A stretch of DNA of 64,000 nt, taken from assembly GCF_902364365.1 (NCBI RefSeq), contig NZ_CABJDN010000007.1, positions 1 to 64,000 on the forward strand, read 5' to 3'. The translations under genes were made by a program, and so were the position numbers. The notes below the pieces were generated by a model. The model was not told the origin of the DNA and searched no databases. It was given only the letters and a program-made list of their open reading frames with translations. The DNA is from Bacteroides intestinalis. Its GTDB lineage: Bacteria; Bacteroidota; Bacteroidia; Bacteroidales; Bacteroidaceae. Position 1 is the first letter of the stretch. Each line of letters begins with the position of its first letter. Of this stretch, positions 18,218 through 27,485 are shown piece after piece.

Positions 18218-19354
18218 TCACTTTCGTAGTAAGTGTACCATCTCTTGTGCCGCCCGTTTCGGAGCACCTGCATCCCCCAAGCGTGCTGTCATGTATTCAT
18301 ATCCATCAAGCATTCGCTGTCGATAATCTTTATCATATAGAATACGTTCCAGTTCGGCACGTGCTTGTTCAACTGTCATTGTATCAGCTACCAGTTCCTT
18401 CACTACTTCACGGTTCGCAATCAGATTTACCAGCGAAATGTACTTCACCGTCAGTATATGGCGGCGCAGGAAAGAGATGACTTTTCCTATCGGCGTATGA
18501 TAACAAACAGCTTGCGGCACCCGGAATAAAGCAGTCTCCAATGTAGCAGTCCCCGAAGTCACTAATGCCGCCTCAGCTTGTTGTAGCAGGCGGTAGGTCT
18601 GACCGAAAAGAATCTTCACCTTCGCATCACCTATATATTCGTGATAATAATCGGGAGAAATACCGGGTGCACCAGCCAAAACCAACTGGTATTCCGGAAA
18701 AGCAGAAGCTGCCCGAAGCATATCGGGCAGATTATCCTTTATTTCCTGCTTCCGACTACCTGCCAGCAAAGCAATGATTGGCTTAGAATCCAAGTTGTTT
18801 TCACGAATAAAATCGTCAAAGGTTTCAGGGTGCTCTGCACGGAAGAGAGTCACTTCATCTACCGTAGGATTACCTACATAATGTATCGGGTAGTGATGTT
18901 TGTCTTCAAAGAATTCCACCTCGAACGGCAGGATAGAAAACAATTCATCCACATCCCGTTTGATATTCTTGATACGGTATTCTTTCCAAGCCCATATCTT
19001 CGGAGAGATATAGTAATAGACAGGGATATGTGTCTTCGCACGCAAGAACTTGGCTATACTTAGGTTGAAACCGGGGTAATCCACCAATATCACCACATCG
19101 GGCTGCCAGGCAACGATATCTTCCTTACATCGCTTCATATTGGCAAAGATGGTACGCAGGTGCAGCAACACAGGGATAAATCCCATATATGCCAACTCCT
19201 TATAATGCTTCACCATCGTTCCGCCAACCGCCGCCATCAGGTCTCCCCCGAAGAAGCGGAATTCCGCCTGCGGGTCTTCTACCTTCAAAGCAGCCATCAG
19301 GTGAGACGCATGCAGGTCACCGGAAGCTTCACCGACAATCAAGTAATACTTCAT
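18218..19354 (-). CDS. lpxB: Lipid-A-disaccharide synthase
   Basis: A 378-residue family GT19 enzyme that joins UDP-2,3-diacylglucosamine and lipid X to form the lipid A disaccharide at the inner face of the cytoplasmic membrane. The start chosen, MKYYLIVGEASGDLHA, is the conserved N-terminus; an upstream in-frame ATG at 19426 would add 24 unconserved residues overlapping surE. Seen: GEASGD, the PDVVILVDYPGFNL segment, YYISPKIWAWKEYRIKNIK, and the C-terminal VTSGTATLETAL nucleotide-sugar motif. It follows surE by 25 bases. Confidence 0.96.
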   Translation of the reverse strand: MKYYLIVGEASGDLHASHLMAALKVEDPQAEFRFFGGDLMAAVGGTMVKHYKELAYMGFIPVLLHLRTIFANMKRCKEDIVAWQPDVVILVDYPGFNLSIAKFLRAKTHIPVYYYISPKIWAWKEYRIKNIKRDVDELFSILPFEVEFFEDKHHYPIHYVGNPTVDEVTLFRAEHPETFDDFIRENNLDSKPIIALLAGSRKQEIKDNLPDMLRAASAFPEYQLVLAGAPGISPDYYHEYIGDAKVKILFGQTYRLLQQAEAALVTSGTATLETALFRVPQAVCYHTPIGKVISFLRRHILTVKYISLVNLIANREVVKELVADTMTVEQARAELERILYDKDYRQRMLDGYEYMTARLGDAGAPKRAAQEMVHLLRK

Positions 19355-19379
19355 ATCAATTGACAATTGATAATTATAG

Positions 19380-20144
19380 TTAGAACCATGATTGCAACTC
19401 ATCAATAAGATTGTAAGCCGTAACATCCACCGTAGTTGGAGTGATGGCTACATAGCCGTTATCGAGTGCCCAATGGTCGTTCTTCTCATTATCGGGGTCC
19501 GTATTCTGGAATTCACCGGTCAGCCAATAATAATGAGTATCGCCACGATGTGCAAAATTTTCCCATTCATTCGTCCACTGTCCTTTGGATTGCTCACATA
19601 CTTTGACACCTTTCAGCTCTTTTACATTGGGAAAGTTCACATTGAGACAAGTCAACGGTGGCAGTCCTTTTTCCAGAACCTGACGGGCAATCTCGCGGAT
19701 ATAAGGGCCCGAAGGTTCAAAATCAGGGTTTGGATCGTGACAGCAAAGAGAGTAACCAATAGAGGGAACTCCTTTGAGGCAACCTTCAATCACCACTCCC
19801 ATCGTACCGGAATAATGTACATTCACAGCAGAATTATCTCCATGATTGATACCGCCGACTACCAAATCCGGTTTGCGGTCGAGCACTGTATGGAAGGCAA
19901 GCTTCACACAGTCTACCGGAGAGCCGGAACATTTGTAAATCGTAAGTCCTACGTCTTTACGTACCAACTGATAATGAATAGGTTCGGTCACTGTCAACGC
20001 ACTTGCATTTCCCGAACGTGGTGCATCCGGCGCCATTACTACGATTTCTCCCAACGGACGGAGAAACTTTATCAACTCACTAATACCTTTCGCAATGACT
20101 CCATCGTCATTGGATATTAATATCAAAGGTCTCTGATTTTCCAT
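19380..20144 (-). CDS. surE: 5'/3'-nucleotidase SurE
   Basis: A 254-residue metal-dependent nucleoside monophosphatase. The metal ligands are at the N-terminus (ISNDDG) and in SGNASALT, and the GINHGDNS motif is present. It is the first gene of a two-gene operon with lpxB. Confidence 0.96.
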   Translation of the reverse strand: MENQRPLILISNDDGVIAKGISELIKFLRPLGEIVVMAPDAPRSGNASALTVTEPIHYQLVRKDVGLTIYKCSGSPVDCVKLAFHTVLDRKPDLVVGGINHGDNSAVNVHYSGTMGVVIEGCLKGVPSIGYSLCCHDPNPDFEPSGPYIREIARQVLEKGLPPLTCLNVNFPNVKELKGVKVCEQSKGQWTNEWENFAHRGDTHYYWLTGEFQNTDPDNEKNDHWALDNGYVAITPTTVDVTAYNLIDELQSWF

Positions 20145-20164
20145 ATTTATCCTAATTTTCAGTG

Positions 20165-20195
20165 CAAAAATAGCAAAAGAGAACCGGATACCAAG
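20165..20195 (-). promoter_or_regulatory. Promoter of surE-lpxB
   Basis: Minus-strand TATTTTTG (20165-20172) fits the -7 consensus; CTTG (20192-20195) is a one-mismatch -33 at 19 bp. The start codon is 21 bp downstream. Confidence 0.55.
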
Positions 20196-20345
20196 CTTCG
20201 AAGACTTAATATATTAAATCCGTACACTTAATCTATTAATTCCTTTTGGATACCTCCTTAATTCATCATGCTACTATGCAGCGCTGAAGGCTTTGCAAAA
20301 AGGTCCTATGAGTAATAAAGTAATTAACCCCTAATCATTCTCTTC

Positions 20346-20831
20346 TTAATGATGTCCGTCATTCCCTCCCGTTGTACTCAACACTATGTTACGTGCAACA
20401 TGAGCTTCATTTCCGGCAGCATCCGTACAATAAACCATCAGATGATAATCTCCCGGAGTAGCATTAGCGGGTATCACGATATCATGGTGATGAATATGCG
20501 CCGTTCTTTGTTCCGATACATCATACGACCTGTTAAAGGTGAAATCCACAGTAGCCCCCGTAACCCGGGTATCGTGCGAATGATGATCGAAATTATTATG
20601 AATCTCTATCTTATACGATTTTAGCATAACATCATCCGATAACTCCATCTCAAAATGCACACCGTGCTCACTACCTATTGCCAGGACCTGACCTTCGGCG
20701 GGTGAATTAAGATCAATTACCGGCTTTGTGGTATCACTAAGCGGATTATCACTATCACTACAAGCCGTAAACAACGACATAACCATCACTAAAAGGGAAA
20801 GAATCATCGGGAAATAAAATTTTGTTTTCAT
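20346..20831 (-). CDS. DUF4625 His-rich lipoprotein
   Basis: A 161-residue exported lipoprotein (signal peptide, lipobox FTAC, Cys about 24) with one Ig-like DUF4625 domain. It carries clusters of histidines (HNNFDHHSHD, AHIHHHD and a C-terminal GNDGHH), suggesting metal binding. Its start overlaps the stop of the upstream TonB-dependent receptor gene by four bases, so the two are translationally coupled and should act together at the outer membrane. The ligand is inferred only from the histidines. Confidence 0.8.
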   Translation of the reverse strand: MKTKFYFPMILSLLVMVMSLFTACSDSDNPLSDTTKPVIDLNSPAEGQVLAIGSEHGVHFEMELSDDVMLKSYKIEIHNNFDHHSHDTRVTGATVDFTFNRSYDVSEQRTAHIHHHDIVIPANATPGDYHLMVYCTDAAGNEAHVARNIVLSTTGGNDGHH

Positions 20832-22987
20832 TTGAATCGTTTTTTAAAAGGTACTTTAATTAATAATTGAAAGTTTCGTCCCGGTTCGGGAATCTCCACT
20901 TTGCGATAAAAACTGAGATGATTGTAATAACGCGTATTGAATATGTTCCGGACGGTCAGAGTGATCTCCACCTTATTTCCGGCAACAGGTAAATCAAGAG
21001 AGCCACCTATATGGAAAAGGTTCGCACCCGGAGTACGGTCTTCGTTACGGTCCACCCGATTTTGACGGGCTATGTTTTGCCATTCGGCATACAGCATATA
21101 ACGTTTCTTCTGCCAGGTCAGCGTATTATGCAAAGTGGCAGGCGGAGAAAAGCTCAAAGGAATATGTTCATCACAATTATAGGTATAGACATACTCACCG
21201 GATATGCGATAACTGAAAGCAGAAGAAAGACTAACCTCTGCACCTGCCTCCGCTCCTGCAAACAATGCCTCCGTCTGCGTATATCGATAAATCTGTCCTG
21301 TATGGGGTAATACAGACCATTCCCCCGTAGGGCGCAGAAAAATATAATTGCTGAACCAATTGACGAACGGAGAAACATACAGAGACAATCGTCCGTACTT
21401 CAACTGATAAGAAGCATCCATTTGCCAGCCTTGCTCGGAAGAAAGTGTGGCGTCCCCTTGTTCGTGGCGGAATGTACCATGATGTACCCCGTTCGAAGCC
21501 AGTTCATTCGCACCCGGCAGACGGAAGCTCCGCCCAACGTTTACCTTCAGTTGATGCTGTGCAGAAGGTGTCCACACCACTCCCAGCGACAGAGAATAGT
21601 CTCCGAAGTTTCTGTTTGCACGACGGCTGTTCCAACGGTAGGATTCCACCTGTTCATCACTATAGCCCTGCTCTTGCAGATAAGTTGCCAGATACGGATC
21701 ATCGTGGGCAAAAACACGCATACGCCCATAATCATACCGTATACCTCCACTAACAGCAAGTACATTGTCCGGACGATACGTTGTAAGCCAAGATACCCCG
21801 GTAGTGAAACGCTCATATTCCGGCAGTAGAAAAGAATAGCCTGAAATTGTGTTTCTCTGAAACTGAGAATCCCATCCCATCTGATGTTCCCAGGAAGAAG
21901 AACCGATAAGCCGCCCTTTCGCAGAAAAGCTGAAAGTATTCAGATTAAACCCCAGTTCCTTATCCGGATTTGTTTCCGGCAAAGGCTGGCTGCCGTAATG
22001 GGTATGGAATGCACTCCATTCTTCACGATGATTATTCTGATAACCCATATCACCCGACAGGATAAACTTCTCCCAGGCATATTGCTGATGAGTAGTTACT
22101 TTCAGATGGTTCACTTTACTATAAGGAAGCTCTATGTTCCGGCTATCACCGTCATCTTCCAGACGCGACACATCGGGAATTCCATGTGCACCGGGAAAGA
22201 AACCTGTCTTCTGAAATACATTGGACACGGCATAATTCGACTTATACCCTTTCTTTTGGTATTGGGTAAAGAAATTGATATTACGCTCCCACCCTGCCGT
22301 ATTCTTCAGCCGACGACCATGGACCGGCATCTTCTGAGTCAGGTAGATTATCGTATCCGCCGGGATACGGTAATCCCCGAATCGCTGTTCAGAATAACGC
22401 AACTTCGTATACCAGGCATTCTTTTTGATGCCCAACATCAGCGAAACACCGAAAGTCTCGTTGACAAACTTTCCCAGAAGCGTTACATCACCAAACAGCA
22501 TATTCTCTGTCGGAACCTGTACGGGAGCAATGTCAATCACTCCACCCATGGCATCGCTTCCATAAAGCAACGAAGCAGGACCTTTCATCACATTCACGGC
22601 ATCTACATTGAAAGCATCGAGTTCCAGACCATGATCTGCTCCCCACTGCTGACCTTCTTGTTTGATACCATTCTCCAATACGGCAACCCGGTTGAAGCCC
22701 ATTCCCCGGATCATCGGTTTGGAAAATCCTGAACCGATATCCATAGCTTGCACGCCCGGAATATTCTCCATCGCCTGCATAAAGTTACCTGTAAAATGTT
22801 TCCGCAAGAAATCCCGGTCAGCCACTTCAAGGGTAAGTGCAGTCTTCTTATTCTGAAGTTGTTGGTAGGTTTCCGCCACCACTACTTCAGGCAAAGCTAC
22901 ATTACGGACTAAATCGGATTCTTGCGCATGGGCGGAAAGAGCTGTACACAACACCCCTAACACGCCCGGAATAAATCCTATACGCAT
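20828..22987 (-). CDS. TonB-dependent outer-membrane receptor, probably for metal or metal complex
   Basis: A 719-residue outer-membrane gated channel: signal peptide ending SAHAQ, plug domain (about 35-150, with NIPGVQAMDIGSGFSKPMIRGMG and GPASLLYGSDAMGGVIDI), 22-strand barrel and a terminal Phe (RFK end with preceding aromatic strand). It lacks the N-terminal carboxypeptidase-like domain of SusC proteins and has no SusD partner, so it belongs to the siderophore/metal receptor type rather than glycan uptake. The His-rich partners on both sides suggest zinc, nickel or copper; this is inference. Confidence 0.88.
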   Translation of the reverse strand: MRIGFIPGVLGVLCTALSAHAQESDLVRNVALPEVVVAETYQQLQNKKTALTLEVADRDFLRKHFTGNFMQAMENIPGVQAMDIGSGFSKPMIRGMGFNRVAVLENGIKQEGQQWGADHGLELDAFNVDAVNVMKGPASLLYGSDAMGGVIDIAPVQVPTENMLFGDVTLLGKFVNETFGVSLMLGIKKNAWYTKLRYSEQRFGDYRIPADTIIYLTQKMPVHGRRLKNTAGWERNINFFTQYQKKGYKSNYAVSNVFQKTGFFPGAHGIPDVSRLEDDGDSRNIELPYSKVNHLKVTTHQQYAWEKFILSGDMGYQNNHREEWSAFHTHYGSQPLPETNPDKELGFNLNTFSFSAKGRLIGSSSWEHQMGWDSQFQRNTISGYSFLLPEYERFTTGVSWLTTYRPDNVLAVSGGIRYDYGRMRVFAHDDPYLATYLQEQGYSDEQVESYRWNSRRANRNFGDYSLSLGVVWTPSAQHQLKVNVGRSFRLPGANELASNGVHHGTFRHEQGDATLSSEQGWQMDASYQLKYGRLSLYVSPFVNWFSNYIFLRPTGEWSVLPHTGQIYRYTQTEALFAGAEAGAEVSLSSAFSYRISGEYVYTYNCDEHIPLSFSPPATLHNTLTWQKKRYMLYAEWQNIARQNRVDRNEDRTPGANLFHIGGSLDLPVAGNKVEITLTVRNIFNTRYYNHLSFYRKVEIPEPGRNFQLLIKVPFKKRFK

Positions 22988-23066
22988 TGATTACAATCTT
23001 TTAGAATAAAACAATGAGAGGCAGGCTATCAAGAAAGCCCGTCTCCACTAAAAATCAACTATGTAA

Positions 23067-23396
23067 TCAAGCTGTGGGAGGCGCGCGCAGGTGATGTGAA
23101 TAAGACAGTGCATAAACTATCTCATCCTGGTGAACAACCTGCTCAAAAGGTATGGGCGTTAAGATACAATGGAAGTCAACGGATTGCGCTTCCGTGAAAA
23201 GAGAAAGAGAGAAGTGACAAATTGAACAATCATCGGGCGAATGACGCGGGTGATCGGCATGAGAACAGGAAGCAGCATGTTCTTCCTCGTGATGGTGAAA
23301 GGCTTTCACCACGAAGAACGGCATAAGTGCCATCATCAACACCCACGCTAAAACTGCCCTCTTCTTTCTGCTGTTATTCACTTCTTTAATTGACAA
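23067..23396 (-). CDS. Small His/Cys-rich membrane-anchored protein
   Basis: A 109-residue protein with one N-terminal hydrophobic segment (about 14-32) followed by a His/Cys-rich stretch (HHHEEEH, CSH, DHPRHSPDDC, CH) and a hydrophilic tail. I do not recognise a named family with certainty; it resembles small periplasmic proteins found beside metal transporters. It is the first gene of the operon with the TonB-dependent receptor (79-bp gap) and the His-rich DUF4625 lipoprotein, so a role in metal binding or sensing in the periplasm is plausible. Confidence 0.7.
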   Translation of the reverse strand: MSIKEVNNSRKKRAVLAWVLMMALMPFFVVKAFHHHEEEHAASCSHADHPRHSPDDCSICHFSLSLFTEAQSVDFHCILTPIPFEQVVHQDEIVYALSYSHHLRAPPTA

Positions 23397-23412
23397 GTAT
23401 TTGAATAGGCTG

Positions 23413-23444
23413 CGAAGATATGTATCTCAGACTAAAAACGCAAA
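23413..23444 (-). promoter_or_regulatory. Promoter of the putative metal-uptake operon
   Basis: Minus-strand TTTG (23441-23444) and TATCTTCG (23413-23420, one mismatch to TAnnTTTG) are 20 bp apart, 17 bp before the first start codon. No clear Fur- or Zur-type operator is recognised. Confidence 0.5.
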
Positions 23445-23609
23445 CTCTGATACTTAATATGTGTTACCGCTCCGGCTTTTACCAATATATAGGTATAGCC
23501 AATATTTTTGTAATCCTTTCACTATTTTGAATGAACTCTTGATTTTAACTTATAATCTGTTTCATCAGTTCTTGATTCATCTTCTTTGCTTGTTTTTATA
23601 CGCGCAAAC

Positions 23610-23655
23610 AAATATAGGATTCTTGTTTCGTATACGATACAAAAACCCTATATTT
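23610..23655. repeat. 46-bp imperfect palindrome
   Basis: The two halves share one centre (between 23632 and 23633) with 20 of 23 positions paired: outer arms AAATATAGG/CCTATATTT and inner arms around CGTATACG. It lies 38 bp after the stop of the WG-repeat gene and about 165 bp upstream of the metal operon promoter. It can act as a terminator for the former, or be an operator. Nothing else is seen in this 296-bp gap. Confidence 0.85.
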
Positions 23656-23692
23656 TTATATACAACACAAACAGCTGGCCATCATGAATTAT

Positions 23693-24910
23693 CTAAAACT
23701 CATCTTCTGCAAAATAAAACACAATGTTCCCGTCGTAATCAATGAAACCATCGTATTTTTTCAGTTTCACATGAATGACTTTCTCTGTACGATGCTCCAC
23801 ATCTATACTTTCTCCCCAATCAGAGCTAAAGCGAAGCACTTTCCCTATAGGACTCAGCAGGAAAGGCAAAGAAGCTCCCGGACTACCCGACCAAGTGGAA
23901 TAGCCATTGATGAACTCAATAGGTTCGCCATTCCGCCTGGCCGGATCCAATCTTTTATTGTCCAACTGCGACCTGACTACATTAAAGTTCTCGTCAACAA
24001 TATCCATACACGATTTGCCTTTGCATTGTGCGTAGGCATATCCCAAATAAAAGTTGCGGATGTCCTTAAACTCGGGGCTTATCACTGTTCCGGTTTTATC
24101 AATCATCACCACTCCGCCTTCTCTCTTTGCAACAGACGCCTTCCCTTCACGGAACGGATAAGGCTCTTTACTGAATTTTGCAGGAATCACCATCTTGACC
24201 GATACGTCAATAAATCCCCAGCGTCCGCCATTCTCGGTCACTTTTACAGCAGCCAGGCCTTCACAGAAATCTTGTACCTTCAAATAGATAGCCGGGCAAA
24301 CGATCTTACCAGCCTTATTGAAAAATCCATAACGCCTTTTATCCATGTCATAGAAAGCCGCCAAACCATTGGAGAAGGGACGCGCCTCTTCCGGGCATTG
24401 CGCTCCCACAGTGAGCATAGTTTGAGCAAGAGCCGGAAATACCTCACGGCCTTGTCTGTCAATGTAAGTACACTTGGAGTACCGGTCATTCACCGTCTTT
24501 ACAATCAAGGCATAACCATCTTTATTGAAAGGAGCAGAATCCACAATCTTCGCATTGAGTTTTATAGCCCGTCCTTGCTTATTTATGACGTACCAAGTTT
24601 CAGTGCGCCCCCACATGTCACGACCGGACTTGCATACCAAGCAAGCTCCACCACCGAATTTTGGATAACCGAAACTTTTATAACTCCATTGGTAATCAAT
24701 CACCTTATTCCCCAGCTCGTCTATGAAACCCCACAAGTAGGTTTCCTCATTCTTCACGGCAAGCAGACCATCGTGAAAGGCATAGTTGGTATCATACCTG
24801 TTTATTATCACTTTTTTGGCATTCTCCCCTATCCTGATAGGAGTAGACTGGGCAGCAGCAGGCAAAGCTATGCCTACTGCCAAACATATTGTTATCAAAC
24901 TTTTTTTCAT
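23693..24910 (-). CDS. Secreted WG-repeat protein
   Basis: A 405-residue exported protein (signal peptide ending PAAAQ) built of about seven WG repeats, visible as YLWGFIDELGNKVI, RYGFFNKAGKIVCPAI, RWGFIDVSVKMVIPAKF and similar units. WG repeats form beta-propeller-like binding surfaces; specific function unknown. It follows the TonB-like gene by four bases and is likely co-transcribed. A 414-residue open frame on the other strand over the same DNA is a shadow without such motifs. Confidence 0.85.
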   Translation of the reverse strand: MKKSLITICLAVGIALPAAAQSTPIRIGENAKKVIINRYDTNYAFHDGLLAVKNEETYLWGFIDELGNKVIDYQWSYKSFGYPKFGGGACLVCKSGRDMWGRTETWYVINKQGRAIKLNAKIVDSAPFNKDGYALIVKTVNDRYSKCTYIDRQGREVFPALAQTMLTVGAQCPEEARPFSNGLAAFYDMDKRRYGFFNKAGKIVCPAIYLKVQDFCEGLAAVKVTENGGRWGFIDVSVKMVIPAKFSKEPYPFREGKASVAKREGGVVMIDKTGTVISPEFKDIRNFYLGYAYAQCKGKSCMDIVDENFNVVRSQLDNKRLDPARRNGEPIEFINGYSTWSGSPGASLPFLLSPIGKVLRFSSDWGESIDVEHRTEKVIHVKLKKYDGFIDYDGNIVFYFAEDEF

Positions 24911-24914
24911 TTTC

Positions 24915-26996
24915 TTATGACAATCTAAAATTAACAGGAACCGTATATTTCACTCTGACGGGTTTGCCTTTCTGCTTTCCCGGTGTCCATCGGGGCATTG
25001 ACTTAATAACCCGAAGAGCTTCTTTATCCAAATAAGGATCAACACTTGTCAGCACATGTGCATTGATGATACTTCCGTCCGTGTCCACCACAAACTGCAC
25101 AACTACTTTTCCCTGCGTACCATTTTCCTGCGCGACCTGAGGATATTCCACATTCTGTGCGATATAGCGCATCAATGCCACGTGTCCGCCGGGATATTCG
25201 GGCATCACCTCTACATTGTCATATATCTTATTAGGATCTTCCGCCTCCACTTCCTTGCGCAGTTCAGCTGCCAATTCGGCTTGCAGTCTGACCCTCTCCG
25301 CTTCCTCACGCTTATCTGTTTCTTCAACAGGAGCTATATACGGCACTTCGGAAACTTCATCCTCTACTATGATTAACTGTTCAGGTGCCTCCTGAGAACT
25401 TTCAGCTTCGGATAAGGACTCCGACGCTTCCGAAAGAGATTTCTGCAGAGCCTTCCTATCCGCCAGCCGTTTTTCCAAATCCCTAAAATCCATATACAGA
25501 TTGTAAGTGCCCCATTTCTCCGTCTCTATCCGCAGGCTTTTGTCGGAAGGCAAGTAATGCAACGTAAGATTTTGCTCATAAGTATGTACGAACGCATCGC
25601 AACCCTCTGACTTCATGATGGAGTCCACATACAATATATATAGGCAATCATTGGCCATTATCTTAATGATTCCATAAGCTCCTTCAATATCCCGATTATA
25701 CAAGCCCAACTGCGCATGGGCAAATGCTTTGGCATCTTCCCTCGTCCGCCACTCTCCGACCAATGGGTGCTCCACATCGGTAGAGGGTAGGATGCGACTT
25801 TCCATTTCGTCCAAATAAATATTGACCTGTCTTTTCCCATTAGTCCACTTTCCTGTAAAGAAGCATTCACCATCATACACTCCATAATCCATCTTGAATG
25901 TTCCGGTATTCTTTCCCCCAACAAATTCATTGATGACGTAACGCCCCTCCTCTATCTTCCCACTCAACTGAATATCCTGCTTGTTCCGTTTATAGAAATA
26001 GGTGCCATACAAAGAATCGCCTTCCTGCTTTAAACACATTTGCACTTCTGATTTTCCAACCCTTCCCTCATAAAGGGTTTCTTTAATGGCGGGCACATTT
26101 ACCACTTCCACAGTCTCTCCACCCTTCAAACAAAAGAACAAAACAGACAGAATCACCAACACTGACGCGCCGCCTATTATATAGTATTTCTTGTGTGAGC
26201 CGCCAGACGAAGCAGGGACTTCCACCGTTTTTCGAGCCGGTGGGGTTACAGACTGAGGGTTATCATTGGATGAATCCCTTTCAGCATTTCCAAGATTGTG
26301 TTCCATTCTTGCACGCAGTCTGCGGTTCCATCCTTTACGATAAGTAACTAACAGCCAAATTTCAACAAATAGTACTCCCCAACTTATAATTACACCGACA
26401 ATCTTTAATGCCGCATCACCGGCAGAATCAGGAATGAGCTTGACAGCGACAAACGACAGAAGCAAAGTAACAAGGATATTAAGTACCGGATGCAGCCCCC
26501 AAAAAAGAGTTTGCAACGGATACCATTTATAGAACGAACAAAAATAACGTAAAGCCGTAACGAAATAGGGCAATGAACATAATACCAATAAGATTGGCCC
26601 TATTCCCATTTCCTGCCTCACTTCATGTCCCCAATAAGACGTCTCAGCGTTTTGAGAGCCAAGAGCAAAAGCCATGAGAACAAGGCCAATACAGAAACTA
26701 AAACTATAATAAAAGTCCACCACACTTACAACAAAATGTTGAAATACTTTAGGCAACTTCAACTTCAAGATTCCAAGAACCAATACAGGAACAATCATTA
26801 GAAAAATAAGGAACAAATAAAAGCCACCGGAACCTTTATCGATATTTTCCGCAACAGTAAAAGATTCAAGAACTTCTCCATTTACTACGGTTTGAGCCAA
26901 TGGAGCAAAAAGAAAGATTAGAAAAACCAAAACAGCTATTAGAATATTGCAGATACCAGAACTGCTTTTCGGCATTTTTACATCAGAATGCATCAT
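24915..26996 (-). CDS. Large TonB-like energy transducer with polytopic N-terminus
   Basis: About 693 residues from the chosen ATG at 26996, which gives a normal membrane-entry sequence; an in-frame start at 27104 would add 36 residues translated from a structured hairpin. Four or more hydrophobic segments (to about residue 215) are followed by another membrane helix near 275-295, a lipocalin-like middle region, a coiled Glu-rich linker, and a C-terminal TonB domain (PEYPGGHVALMRYIAQNVEYP ... PVNFRLS) of the gram-negative TonB type. The C-terminus should contact TonB boxes or peptidoglycan-side partners; the N-terminal arrangement is unlike classical TonB with one helix. Confidence 0.82.
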   Translation of the reverse strand: MMHSDVKMPKSSSGICNILIAVLVFLIFLFAPLAQTVVNGEVLESFTVAENIDKGSGGFYLFLIFLMIVPVLVLGILKLKLPKVFQHFVVSVVDFYYSFSFCIGLVLMAFALGSQNAETSYWGHEVRQEMGIGPILLVLCSLPYFVTALRYFCSFYKWYPLQTLFWGLHPVLNILVTLLLSFVAVKLIPDSAGDAALKIVGVIISWGVLFVEIWLLVTYRKGWNRRLRARMEHNLGNAERDSSNDNPQSVTPPARKTVEVPASSGGSHKKYYIIGGASVLVILSVLFFCLKGGETVEVVNVPAIKETLYEGRVGKSEVQMCLKQEGDSLYGTYFYKRNKQDIQLSGKIEEGRYVINEFVGGKNTGTFKMDYGVYDGECFFTGKWTNGKRQVNIYLDEMESRILPSTDVEHPLVGEWRTREDAKAFAHAQLGLYNRDIEGAYGIIKIMANDCLYILYVDSIMKSEGCDAFVHTYEQNLTLHYLPSDKSLRIETEKWGTYNLYMDFRDLEKRLADRKALQKSLSEASESLSEAESSQEAPEQLIIVEDEVSEVPYIAPVEETDKREEAERVRLQAELAAELRKEVEAEDPNKIYDNVEVMPEYPGGHVALMRYIAQNVEYPQVAQENGTQGKVVVQFVVDTDGSIINAHVLTSVDPYLDKEALRVIKSMPRWTPGKQKGKPVRVKYTVPVNFRLS

Positions 26997-27046
26997 ATTA
27001 TATTGAATTATGATACAAAAAAAGGCGGAACCATTCAACCTATCCA

Positions 27047-27162
27047 GTCCTGAGGTATCGCCAAACACCGCGCCAAGGAATAAGTGTAAACAGTTCACGC
27101 CCATAGAGCGTGAACTTCAACATCTTATTCTCCTTGGCTTTCCAATTGGCGATTTTCAGGAC
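27047..27162. repeat. 116-bp imperfect inverted repeat (long hairpin)
   Basis: Paired blocks in register: GTCCTGA/TCAGGAC (27047 and 27156), ATCGCCAA/TTGGCGAT (27057 and 27146), GCCAAGGA/TCCTTGGC (27072 and 27131), AATAAG/CTTATT (27079 and 27124) and GTTCACGC/GCGTGAAC (27093 and 27108), around a CCATAGA loop. It fills the first part of the 489-bp gap upstream of the TonB-like gene; a short palindrome AGAGCTAAAGCTCT follows at about 27172-27185 and the remainder is A/T-rich with nothing I can name. Confidence 0.88.
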
Positions 27163-27485
27163 CAAGTAATAAGAGCTAAAGCTCTAATATGTATAGAAAG
27201 AACGGAAACGCTTTTCCTTTGTTTGTTATTAATAAATAGAAATAATTAAAAATCACATAGTCCGGCATCCTGTCAGGCTACTTTCAAAAAGGATATCTCC
27301 TTTCTACATCAGAGTTTTGTCTTCTTCCATAGGCAATCCGCTTCACTGATTAAACATATATTTTATCGCATCAAAGTTAGATAATACATACAATATTACA
27401 AAATTATTCACCCGGCATTTTTATCAAAAAGCTTTATTCCTTCTAAAAATACGATACGGCTCCTGCTTTCAATACCTAAATCTCC

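Noticed and set aside
19355..19426. Upstream start for lpxB
   Set aside because: It would add 24 unconserved residues and overlap surE; the family begins at MKYYLIVGEASGD.
21884..22732. A 282-residue plus-strand open frame inside the TonB-dependent receptor gene
   Set aside because: The opposite strand encodes the conserved plug and barrel; this frame is a shadow without recognisable features.
23684..24928. A 414-residue open frame on the plus strand opposite the WG-repeat gene
   Set aside because: The minus-strand frame has a signal peptide and clear WG repeats; the plus-strand frame has neither and no known motif.
27010..27249. A 79-residue plus-strand open frame over the long hairpin
   Set aside because: It reads through an inverted repeat, has no ribosome site or motif, and the structure of the DNA explains the sequence better.
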